Source of the DNA: DASXUC01 sp036004445
GTDB lineage: Bacteria > Sysuimicrobiota > Sysuimicrobiia > Sysuimicrobiales > Kaftiobacteriaceae
Length of the DNA: 22,970 bases
Assembly: GCA_036004445.1 (NCBI GenBank)
Contig: DASYRL010000097.1
Location: 1-22,970 of the forward strand
Reading direction: 5' to 3'
Of the stretch, positions 1 through 5,616 are shown in pieces. How positions within the stretch are numbered: the first letter of the stretch is position 1; every line of letters begins with the position of its first letter. The notes beneath the pieces are model-generated. The model was given only the letters and a program-made list of their open reading frames with translations, searched no databases and was not told where the DNA came from. A program made the position numbers and the translations under genes.

Positions 1-30
1 GCGAACGGAGTGAGTCGAAGGGCCCCTTCT
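1..30. repeat. Possible fragment of a REP-like intergenic repeat
   Basis: The first 30 bases include GAACGGAGTGAGTCGAAGGG. On the other strand this reads CCCTTCGACTCACTCCGTTC, which resembles a short palindromic intergenic repeat I know from several high-GC bacterial phyla. The window starts inside it, so the other arm cannot be seen. No coding region is supported between 1 and 121. Confidence 0.35.
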
Positions 31-56
31 TGATTTCGGAACACCGCAGTTCCCTC

Positions 57-85
57 TTGACAGATTCTCCGGTGGCCACTACTAT
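57..85 (+). promoter_or_regulatory. Sigma-70-type promoter of the ArsR-SRPBCC-VOC cassette
   Basis: A perfect -35 hexamer TTGACA (57-62) is followed after exactly 17 bp by TACTAT (80-85), one base from the TATAAT consensus. Transcription would start near position 92, inside the palindrome that follows. The translation start at 122 leaves a leader of about 30 nt carrying the weak ribosome site GGAAAG (110-115). Confidence 0.8.
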
Positions 86-89
86 ACCA

Positions 90-107
90 GTTAGTTAATT
101 AACTAAC
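90..107. promoter_or_regulatory. 18-bp perfect palindromic operator
   Basis: GTTAGTTAATTAACTAAC is a perfect 18-bp palindrome, AT-rich in otherwise GC-rich DNA. It begins 4 bp after the -10 element and covers the expected transcription start. A dimeric winged-helix repressor is encoded 15 bp downstream, so autoregulation by that repressor is the simplest reading. Binding itself is inferred. Confidence 0.8.
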
Positions 108-121
108 ACGGAAAGTACCGG

Positions 122-499
122 ATGGCTACCGACCACCTCAGCAAAACCTTTGCCGCCCTCGCCGATCCGACCCGGCGCGCGATCCTGGCGCGCCTCGCGG
201 GGGGCGAGACTTCGGTTACGGAACTGGCTAAGCCCTTCGACATGACTCTTCCCGCCATCTCCAAGCACCTCCGGGTATTGCAGCGGGCTGGGCTCATCGA
301 GCGCAGCCGCCGCGCGCAGTGGCGCCCCTGCCGGCTGCGGGCGGATCCGCTCAAGGACGTCGCCGACTGGACCGCGCGATACCGCCGGTTCTGGGAACAG
401 CGGTTCGATCGTCTGGACGAATATCTGCGCGAAATGCAGGCAGAAGACAAGAAGCCAACGCCCCCCAAAGGCAAGCGGCATGGCCGCAGGAAGAGGTGA
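122..499 (+). CDS. ArsR-family winged-helix repressor of the SRPBCC cassette
   Basis: This 125-residue protein matches the ArsR/SmtB fold. The N-terminal FAALADPTRRAILARL helix pair is followed by a helix-turn-helix (about residues 34-60, with TLPAISKHLRVLQRAGLI) and a wing (residues 61-72). The tail YRRFWEQRFDRLDEYL is typical of the ArsR subgroup encoded beside SRPBCC/AHSA1 genes. No cysteine pair or other metal site is visible, so it is probably not a metal sensor. The start is ATG 122 with GGAAAG six bases upstream. It lies directly behind a strong promoter whose start point is covered by an 18-bp palindrome, implying that it represses its own operon. The next gene starts 4 bp after its stop. 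The inducer is unknown. The C-terminus is a lysine/arginine-rich tail. Confidence 0.9.
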   Translation: MATDHLSKTFAALADPTRRAILARLAGGETSVTELAKPFDMTLPAISKHLRVLQRAGLIERSRRAQWRPCRLRADPLKDVADWTARYRRFWEQRFDRLDEYLREMQAEDKKPTPPKGKRHGRRKR

Positions 500-503
500 A
501 GGC

Positions 504-1493
504 ATGAGCACCCCAAGCAAGCCCGCCAAGCCGGCGGCCAGGCCGGCCATCGTCATTACCCGCGTCTTCGACGCCCCGCGCGAGCTCGTCTGGAAGGCCT
601 GGACCGAGCCCGAGCGGATCGCCCGCTGGTGGGGTCCCAAGGACTTCACGGCTCCGTCGATCAAGAACGACTTCCGGGTTGGCGGCAAGTATCTCTACGC
701 CATGCACGGTCCTGCCGGGTCGCCGTTTGATAAAGACCTCTGGAGCACAGGGGTCTACGAAGAGATCGTGCCGCTGCAGCGCATCGTCGCCACGGACTCG
801 TTCGCGGATGCGCAGGGCAACGTGGTCTCGGCGAGCTACTATGGGATGCCCGGTGACCTGCCGCTGGAGTTTCGGGTCACCGTCACCTTTGAGGACGACG
901 ATGGAAAGACCAAGCTAACCCTGACGCACGAAGGGCTGCCCGCCGGCGAGCAGAGCGAGGGCGCCATGGCCGGCTGGAACCAGTCGTTCGACAAGCTTGC
1001 CGCATCGCTGCGGACCACGTTCACCGTCAAGCGGGACGCCCTGAAGGTCATCATGGAGCGAATCTTCAAGGCGCCCCGGGAGGCGGTATTTCGGGCATTC
1101 ACCGATCCGGATGCGATTCCAAAGTGGTGGGGACCCCGCAAGTACGCGACCACGGTCGACAAGATGGACGTCAGGGTGGGCGGAGAATGGCGCTTCGTCC
1201 ATCGGGGCAAGGATGGCAAGGAATATGCCTTCCACGGCATCTTCAAAGCCCTCGAGCCACCGCGCCTGATCTCCCAGACGTTCGTCTTCGAGGGTGTCCC
1301 CGGCGAGCATGAAGTGCTGGACACGCTGATCCTCGAGGACCTCGGCGGCGGCAAGACCAAGGTAACGGCAGTTTCCACCTTCGCCAACGTCGAGGACCTC
1401 GACGGCATGGTGGGATCCGGAATGGAATCTGGCGCGGTCGAGAGTTGGGACCGGCTCGCCGAGCTCGTCGAGCCACCAGGACCACGGGCCTGA
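504..1493 (+). CDS. Tandem SRPBCC / AHSA1-domain protein
   Basis: The 329-residue product contains two copies of the AHSA1-type SRPBCC fold, a hydrophobic ligand-binding cavity found in many small bacterial proteins. Copy one spans about residues 16-170 (FDAPRELVWKAWTEPERIA, then RWWGP) and copy two about residues 180-322 (FKAPREAVFRAFTDPDAIP, then KWWGP). Both end in the usual amphipathic helix (GWNQSFDKLAASL and ESWDRLAELV). Single-domain members are about 140-160 residues, so this looks like a fused duplication. ATG 504 is preferred over the in-frame ATG at 480 because AGAGGTG lies just upstream and a Lys/Ala/Pro leader follows. The gene starts 4 bp after the ArsR stop, so the two are cotranscribed. 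The ligand or activity is unknown. Confidence 0.88.
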   Translation: MSTPSKPAKPAARPAIVITRVFDAPRELVWKAWTEPERIARWWGPKDFTAPSIKNDFRVGGKYLYAMHGPAGSPFDKDLWSTGVYEEIVPLQRIVATDSFADAQGNVVSASYYGMPGDLPLEFRVTVTFEDDDGKTKLTLTHEGLPAGEQSEGAMAGWNQSFDKLAASLRTTFTVKRDALKVIMERIFKAPREAVFRAFTDPDAIPKWWGPRKYATTVDKMDVRVGGEWRFVHRGKDGKEYAFHGIFKALEPPRLISQTFVFEGVPGEHEVLDTLILEDLGGGKTKVTAVSTFANVEDLDGMVGSGMESGAVESWDRLAELVEPPGPRA

Positions 1494-1532
1494 GGCTGGC
1501 CCGCCAGCATGGACACCTAAGGAGGAACCAGC

Positions 1533-2042
1533 ATGCAGAAAATAGTGCCGTCCCTGTGGTTCGATAAGGAAACCGAGGAAGCCGTGAACTTCTACGTCGC
1601 GGTGTTCAATGGCGCGCCCCACAAGACCGGGAATTCCGGGATTATCCATCTCGCCCGATATGAGAAGGGCATGGACGTTCCCGGAGCGACTGAGATGATG
1701 GGGAAAGTCATCACCGCGATCTTCGAGCTCAACGGCCAACAGTTCATGGCGTTGGATGGCGGCCCGATCTTCACATTCAATGAAGCCATCTCCTTTCACG
1801 TCGAGTGCCAGGATCAGGAAGAGGTCGATTACTTCTGGAAGAACCTGTCGGCCGTACCTGCGTCCGAGCAGTGCGGCTGGTTGAAGGACAAGTACGGCCT
1901 CTCGTGGCAGATCGTTCCGAAGCAATTGGGAGTGCTGCTGGGCGATCCGAACAGGAAGAAAGCACTCGCCGCCACCAACGCCATGCTCAAGATGAAGAAG
2001 ATTGTGATCGCGGATCTGCAGCGGGCGTTCGACGAGGCATAG
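1533..2042 (+). CDS. VOC-superfamily protein (PhnB / 3-demethylubiquinone methyltransferase-like fold)
   Basis: The 169-residue protein belongs to the glyoxalase/VOC superfamily group that databases often label PhnB-like or 3-demethylubiquinone-9 3-methyltransferase-like. Diagnostic stretches are VPSLWFDKETEEAVNFYV near the N-terminus, FELNGQQFMALDGGP, EAISFHVECQDQEEVDYFW, and CGWLKDKYGLSWQIVP. The family name overstates what is known; most members have no demonstrated enzyme activity. A perfect AAGGAGG (1519-1525) lies 7 bp before ATG 1533. It follows the SRPBCC gene by 39 bp and completes an ArsR-SRPBCC-VOC cassette. Its last 56 bp overlap the 3' end of the convergent DinB-like gene. Confidence 0.88.
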   Translation: MQKIVPSLWFDKETEEAVNFYVAVFNGAPHKTGNSGIIHLARYEKGMDVPGATEMMGKVITAIFELNGQQFMALDGGPIFTFNEAISFHVECQDQEEVDYFWKNLSAVPASEQCGWLKDKYGLSWQIVPKQLGVLLGDPNRKKALAATNAMLKMKKIVIADLQRAFDEA

Positions 2043-2580
2043 AACCGGACCACCGCTTCTCTTTGATCCACTCCCACTTGAGCAGCGAGTAGTCGAGGCC
2101 CTGCAGGGGGGCGCCGAGGTGGCGCAGCATGACCATCACCTGCGCCCGGTGGTGGACTTCATGAAACAGCAGTTGGGTTGCCACGCCTCCCGCGATGGTC
2201 TTGACTCCGCGCGTCCAGCGTTTGGTCGTCCACCTATCCTCAACCGGCCGACCCCAATCTCTCTCCCCGCGCAGCGTCTGGAGGGTCCGCCCGGCGAGGT
2301 CTCCCCACGCTGCCTCCAGCGCTCCGAAGCCCGTTCGCGAGTACGGCCGGAAGGGCGACCGCTCCTCGGGTGCAGGCACGCCCTGGAGGATTGAGGTGTA
2401 CCACCACTCCGTGTCCGCGACATGGACCAGCGTGGCGCGGACCGACCCGCGGCCGAAGGGGAACTTCCGTGTGTACTGTTCCTGAGTGAGCGCCCGGACG
2501 TGCTGGAACACGCGTTCCCGGGCTTCGATCAGGTACTCGTACTGCTCAGCAGGGTGGATCGTCCGTCTGGCAATGGTCAC
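1987..2580 (-). CDS. DinB-fold putative metal-dependent protein
   Basis: The 197-residue product shows the DinB/YfiT four-helix bundle pattern. A histidine (H53, LVHVADTEWWY) combines with an H-x3-H pair (H140 and H144, LLFHEVHHRAQ) to form the usual three-histidine metal site. DinB proteins are putative metal-dependent hydrolases or thiol transferases; the substrate here is unknown. The GTG start at 2580 is preferred over an in-frame ATG at 2673. It overlaps the stop of the preceding beta-propeller gene as GTGA, it is preceded by GGGGGGAA, and the conserved fold begins about 12 residues later. The GTGA overlap implies translational coupling. The last 20 or so residues (basic and serine-rich) lie beyond the fold and overlap the convergent VOC gene. 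Confidence 0.85.
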   Translation of the reverse strand: MTIARRTIHPAEQYEYLIEARERVFQHVRALTQEQYTRKFPFGRGSVRATLVHVADTEWWYTSILQGVPAPEERSPFRPYSRTGFGALEAAWGDLAGRTLQTLRGERDWGRPVEDRWTTKRWTRGVKTIAGGVATQLLFHEVHHRAQVMVMLRHLGAPLQGLDYSLLKWEWIKEKRWSGSMPRRTPAADPRSQSSSS

Positions 2581-4031
2581 TTCCCCCCGCAATTCAAGCC
2601 GCGGGCCTGAGCAGCCGGTTGTGCGGAAGGAGCCGGGGGCGAGGCCTTCGCCCCTTTGGGGGGACACCCCCATGCCGGGACGGAAGGATTCGGGGCCCCG
2701 TCCGCCCAGCCCGAGGCGCTCTCGCCCGTCATCGGGGCGGCCATGAAGCCGCCAGCGGCTGTTGTCGCCAGCAGGATTTCAAAGTTTCCGGAGCTGTCGT
2801 CCGACCACACCGCGTAGACGTCATGGCCGACCGAGAGCAACTGCAGACCGCCGGAGCTCCCGCTGTTCGACGAAAGGTTCAATGCCGCGTTGTATGAGAG
2901 TCCTGTGTCCACTGAACGGCGATAGAGAATGTCGGGCGTAGCATTGTCGCTGGTCCAGCCCACGTGCACATTCGTTCCGCCGACGGCGAGGACCGCGCTG
3001 GTGGACCAGCCGGCGTCGGCGGACAGGTTCCGCGTGCTGCCCCACGTCGTCCCACCGTTTCCCGACCGCCTGATCATGATGTCTGGATCGCTCGCATCCT
3101 GCTCGGTCCACAACACCCACAGGATCGTGCCGGAGGCCAAGATCTTCGGGAAGTAGGACCATGTCGCTGCGCTGTTGGACAGATTTGCTGCCGGGCCGAA
3201 CGTCGCGCCGCCGTCCGCCGACGCCTTGAGGAAAATGTCCGTTTCCGAGTAGTTGGCACCGACTTGTTCGCGATAGACGACATAGACGTGGGGGCCTCCG
3301 ACCGCCACGTGGGGGAGGTCGCTCACCGCGGCGCTCGCCGAGACATTGACCGTGGGGCCGAACGTCGCCCCGCCGTCTGCGGAGTGGCGCAGGTAGACCT
3401 CTCCGCCGTAGAAATCGTCCCACCACACGTACACGTGGGGACCGAAGGCAAGGACCCCGTGATGCGTCGGACCTCCCCCGGCAAGGATTTTCACCGGGGC
3501 AAAGCTCGCGCCGCTGTTGGTCGACCGCAGGAAGTACAGACTGGCGTAGTCGCTCCAGACGATGTAGACGTTGCTGCCCCCGCTGGCGGCGACCATAGGC
3601 TGCGTGAAGCGACTACCGGTCCACACGGGAACCAGCGAGCCGAAACTCGCACCGCCGTCCTTCGACCGGCGGTAGACGATCGTGCCGCTGCAGCAGTCTT
3701 CCTTTGACCAGACGACGTGGACGTACCGGCCGGAGAACGTCCAGTCGTACGAATTGGCCTCGTAGCTCGGAGAATTATTCGAGAGTTTGATCGCCGGTTG
3801 CCAGTTCCCGCCAGAGTTGACCGAACGGCGGAAGTAGACCTCAGCGTACGGACCCGGGGTCCACTCTTTCCACACGACCATTAGGTTCGTGCCCCCCATC
3901 CCGATGGAAGGGGTCGTCGACAGTGCCGGGCTGTTCGAAATGTTGGTCGTAGCCGGCACGGCAATGGTCGGGTCGGCGCGCACGGAAAGGATCAGCAACA
4001 GGATTACCAACATCGTCAGGAATCTTGCCAC
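2577..4031 (-). CDS. Secreted seven-Asp-box (BNR) beta-propeller protein
   Basis: The 484-residue product starts with a short signal peptide (VARFLTMLVILLLILSVRA, likely cut before DPT). Seven Asp-box motifs of the S-x-D/N-x-G-x-x-F/W type follow at about residues 70, 123, 170, 217, 271, 323 and 373. Examples are SADGGATFGP, which occurs twice, and SGNGGTTWGS. Their 47-54-residue spacing gives one motif per blade. The sialidase FRIP motif is not seen, so sialidase activity is not supported; extracellular recognition is a guess. GTG 4031 is chosen because GGAGGAG lies 6 bases upstream and the signal peptide starts there. The last 55-60 residues are a Pro/Ala/Gly-rich tail encoded by hairpin-rich DNA, and the stop overlaps the DinB start. 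Confidence 0.85.
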   Translation of the reverse strand: MARFLTMLVILLLILSVRADPTIAVPATTNISNSPALSTTPSIGMGGTNLMVVWKEWTPGPYAEVYFRRSVNSGGNWQPAIKLSNNSPSYEANSYDWTFSGRYVHVVWSKEDCCSGTIVYRRSKDGGASFGSLVPVWTGSRFTQPMVAASGGSNVYIVWSDYASLYFLRSTNSGASFAPVKILAGGGPTHHGVLAFGPHVYVWWDDFYGGEVYLRHSADGGATFGPTVNVSASAAVSDLPHVAVGGPHVYVVYREQVGANYSETDIFLKASADGGATFGPAANLSNSAATWSYFPKILASGTILWVLWTEQDASDPDIMIRRSGNGGTTWGSTRNLSADAGWSTSAVLAVGGTNVHVGWTSDNATPDILYRRSVDTGLSYNAALNLSSNSGSSGGLQLLSVGHDVYAVWSDDSSGNFEILLATTAAGGFMAAPMTGESASGWADGAPNPSVPAWGCPPKGAKASPPAPSAQPAAQARGLNCGGK

Positions 4032-4212
4032 GGGTGGCTCCTCCGAGAAATGTCTCCAGCGCGGCGGGCGAGCGCGACATTCCTCCGGGCCCGGGAGAGG
4101 GGGACACACCGCCTAACGATGGTTGTTCTTCAAGATATTGGCAAAAACGAGACTGCCCTCCTGCCGTAGAGGGGCCGGATGTCTCTCCATCCGGGCGAGC
4201 CGCACCACGGTG
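4032..4212. other. Divergent intergenic region with a stem-loop
   Basis: This gap separates the minus-strand propeller gene from the plus-strand arsR gene. It contains the propeller ribosome site (4038-4044, read on the minus strand) and a stem-loop, CCGGATG-TCTCTC-CATCCGG (4175-4194), with a 7-bp perfect stem and no T tract. I could not find a convincing minus-strand promoter for the propeller gene. The arsR promoter begins at its right edge. Confidence 0.6.
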
Positions 4213-4221
4213 TGCTATCAT
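4213..4221 (+). promoter_or_regulatory. Extended -10 promoter of the arsR-permease pair
   Basis: TGCTATCAT combines the TGn extension (4213-4215) with a -10 hexamer TATCAT (4216-4221). No good -35 is present at the usual distance, as is common with extended -10 promoters. The predicted start near 4228 falls within 3 nt of ATG 4231, which suggests a leaderless transcript. Confidence 0.55.
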
Positions 4222-4241
4222 ATATGCGTGATGCTGCATAT
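4222..4241. promoter_or_regulatory. Inverted-repeat operator over the arsR start codon
   Basis: ATATGC (4222-4227) and GCATAT (4236-4241) form a perfect 6-bp inverted repeat with an 8-bp spacer. It directly abuts the -10 element and covers both candidate start codons (4231, 4240). This is where a repressor of the ArsR type would block transcription. The sequence differs from the operator at 90-107, consistent with two independent regulators. Confidence 0.6.
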
Positions 4242-4632
4242 GTCCGTGCAGTCTGAGCCCGCTCTGGGTCGGCTCTTCCAGGTGCTCGGCGATTCGACGC
4301 GCTTGCGGATCGCCGCGCTGCTGGCGGCTACCACGCGGGGAGCGTGTGTCTGCGAGCTCACCGATGCGCTCGCGCAGCCCCAGTATCACGTCTCCCGCCA
4401 CCTCAAAACGCTCCGGACGGCGGGACTCGTGGTACCCGAGCGCGACGGACGCTGGGTGTACTACCGGTTGATCCCCCCGTCGGGCGCGCTGGGCAAGCGG
4501 TTGGCTGCGCTGCTGCGCACGGTTTCCGCCGATTCCCGGTTCGCCGGTGATCACGAGCGGCTTGCCAAACGCCTCGCGCTGCGCCGGCACGGCCGCTGCT
4601 GCGTGTGGACGGCGGGCGGGGTGGTCGCCTAG
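4231..4632 (+). CDS. arsR: ArsR-type metal(loid)-responsive repressor with CVC motif
   Basis: The 133-residue protein is an ArsR/SmtB winged helix: GDSTRLRIAALL (about residues 20-31), recognition helix in QYHVSRHLKTLRTAGLV (51-67) and wing RDGRWVYYRL (71-80). Residues C39 and C41 in ACVCELTDAL sit where the ELCVCDL thiolate site of classical As(III)/Sb(III)-sensing ArsR lies. A second pair, C123-C124, is near the C-terminus. Thiophilic metal(loid) sensing is therefore likely, arsenic being the first guess. An ATG at 4240 is an alternative start. No ribosome site is present and the promoter predicts a near-leaderless mRNA. The permease starts at the base after its stop codon, so the pair forms an operon. 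Confidence 0.88.
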   Translation: MLHMSVQSEPALGRLFQVLGDSTRLRIAALLAATTRGACVCELTDALAQPQYHVSRHLKTLRTAGLVVPERDGRWVYYRLIPPSGALGKRLAALLRTVSADSRFAGDHERLAKRLALRRHGRCCVWTAGGVVA

Positions 4633-5547
4633 GTGATCATGCCCATCCTGATTGATATCGCACACGAGCTCGCGGGATTGGCGATCCGCGTCCTGCCGTA
4701 CTTTGTACTCGGCGCCGCCACGGCGGCAGCCCTCAGAGTCTACGTTCCATCGCAGTGGACCGGCCGGCTGCTCGCCTCGGGGACCCGTTCCGTGTGGCTG
4801 GCATCCGTCCTCGCCGCCGTGCTCCCAGGATGTTCGTGCGCGACCGGCCCGATGGCTGAGGGACTGCACCGGCAGGGGGCCAAGCTGGGCACGGTGACGG
4901 CGTTCCTGATGATGTCGCCGCTGCTGGCACCGCCGACCGTCGTGCTCACCTGGGGCATCCTCGGCTGGCAGTTCGCGATCGCCCGGGTCGTCGCGCCGTT
5001 CCTGTTCATTCCGATCCTGGGCATGCTGCTGAACGTGTTCCACGGGCGCGCAGGGTGGGGGGTGCCGCTTCCCGTCGCCGGGGGATCCGGTCACGCCGAT
5101 GCGTGCGGATGCGCAGATCCTGACTGCACGGCCGCGCCGCCACGGCCCCGCTTCCTGCACGAGTTCACCGCGGTACTGAAGACCATGCATCGTCCGTTTC
5201 TGCTCGGGGTGGGCATCGCCGCAGTCCTCACCGTCGTGTTCCCCGAGGGCGCGATCGCGCGGACGATCGGCGCCGCGGGTCCGTTTGCGTTTCTCGCCGC
5301 AGCCCTCATTGGAATTCCCATCTATGTGTGTGAGGGAGAAGAGGTGCCTCTGACCTACGCCGCGCTGGGCCTCGGACTGGCCTCGGGTCCCGCGTTCACC
5401 TTTCTGCTCGGCTCGGTGGGCACGTGCATTCCGACCGTACTGATGGCCCGGGGCATCATCGGCCGGCGCGCCACGATGCTCTACACCGCGGCCTGGTTCG
5501 TGTTCGCGATCGGCGCAGGGATGCTGTTCGGATTTCTGCGCGGCTAG
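4633..5547 (+). CDS. ArsP/SO_0444-type metal(loid) efflux permease
   Basis: The 304-residue membrane protein fits the ArsP_1 permease family (formerly DUF318), which exports trivalent organoarsenicals or, in the SO_0444 branch, Cu/Zn. About eight hydrophobic segments are visible in two halves. The first half carries PGCSCATGPMAEGL (C67, C69) and MMSPLLAPPTVVL. The second carries IPIYVCEGEEVPLTYAALG (C233) and SVGTCIPTVLMARG (C265). Between the halves is a hydrophilic Cys-rich loop, ACGCADPDC (C158, C160, C165), that could bind metal. GTG 4633 directly follows the arsR stop; ATG 4639 is an alternative. No clear ribosome site is visible, so translation is probably coupled to arsR. Substrate identity (As, Cu, Zn) cannot be decided from sequence. 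Confidence 0.82.
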   Translation: MIMPILIDIAHELAGLAIRVLPYFVLGAATAAALRVYVPSQWTGRLLASGTRSVWLASVLAAVLPGCSCATGPMAEGLHRQGAKLGTVTAFLMMSPLLAPPTVVLTWGILGWQFAIARVVAPFLFIPILGMLLNVFHGRAGWGVPLPVAGGSGHADACGCADPDCTAAPPRPRFLHEFTAVLKTMHRPFLLGVGIAAVLTVVFPEGAIARTIGAAGPFAFLAAALIGIPIYVCEGEEVPLTYAALGLGLASGPAFTFLLGSVGTCIPTVLMARGIIGRRATMLYTAAWFVFAIGAGMLFGFLRG

Positions 5548-5598
5548 ATCGCCGCGGCCCGGGGGGGGTGGAGGGCAACCCCGACGCTCCGGCCAATC

Positions 5599-5616
5599 TA
5601 GGCCCTCACGGGCCTA
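5599..5616 (+). promoter_or_regulatory. Stem-loop ending on the start codon of the MASE1 gene
   Basis: TAGGCCC-TCAC-GGGCCTA is a perfect 7-bp stem with a 4-nt loop. Its last base is the A of ATG 5616. In mRNA it would occupy the space where a ribosome site is expected; none is visible there. It could restrain translation initiation, or it may mean the real start is further upstream (GTG 5568 behind a G-run). Confidence 0.4.

Noticed and set aside
95..688. Long minus-strand open frame opposite the arsR and SRPBCC genes
   Set aside because: It lies antisense to two recognisable plus-strand genes, has no family resemblance, and is expected by chance in GC-rich DNA.
2577..4031. Exo-alpha-sialidase annotation for the Asp-box protein
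   Set aside because: Asp-boxes mark a propeller fold only; no FRIP motif or convincing catalytic residues were seen.
5539..5556. CGCGGC-TAGATC-GCCGCG hairpin as a terminator of the arsR-permease pair
   Set aside because: The 6-bp stem spans the stop codon and is followed by G-rich sequence with no T tract.
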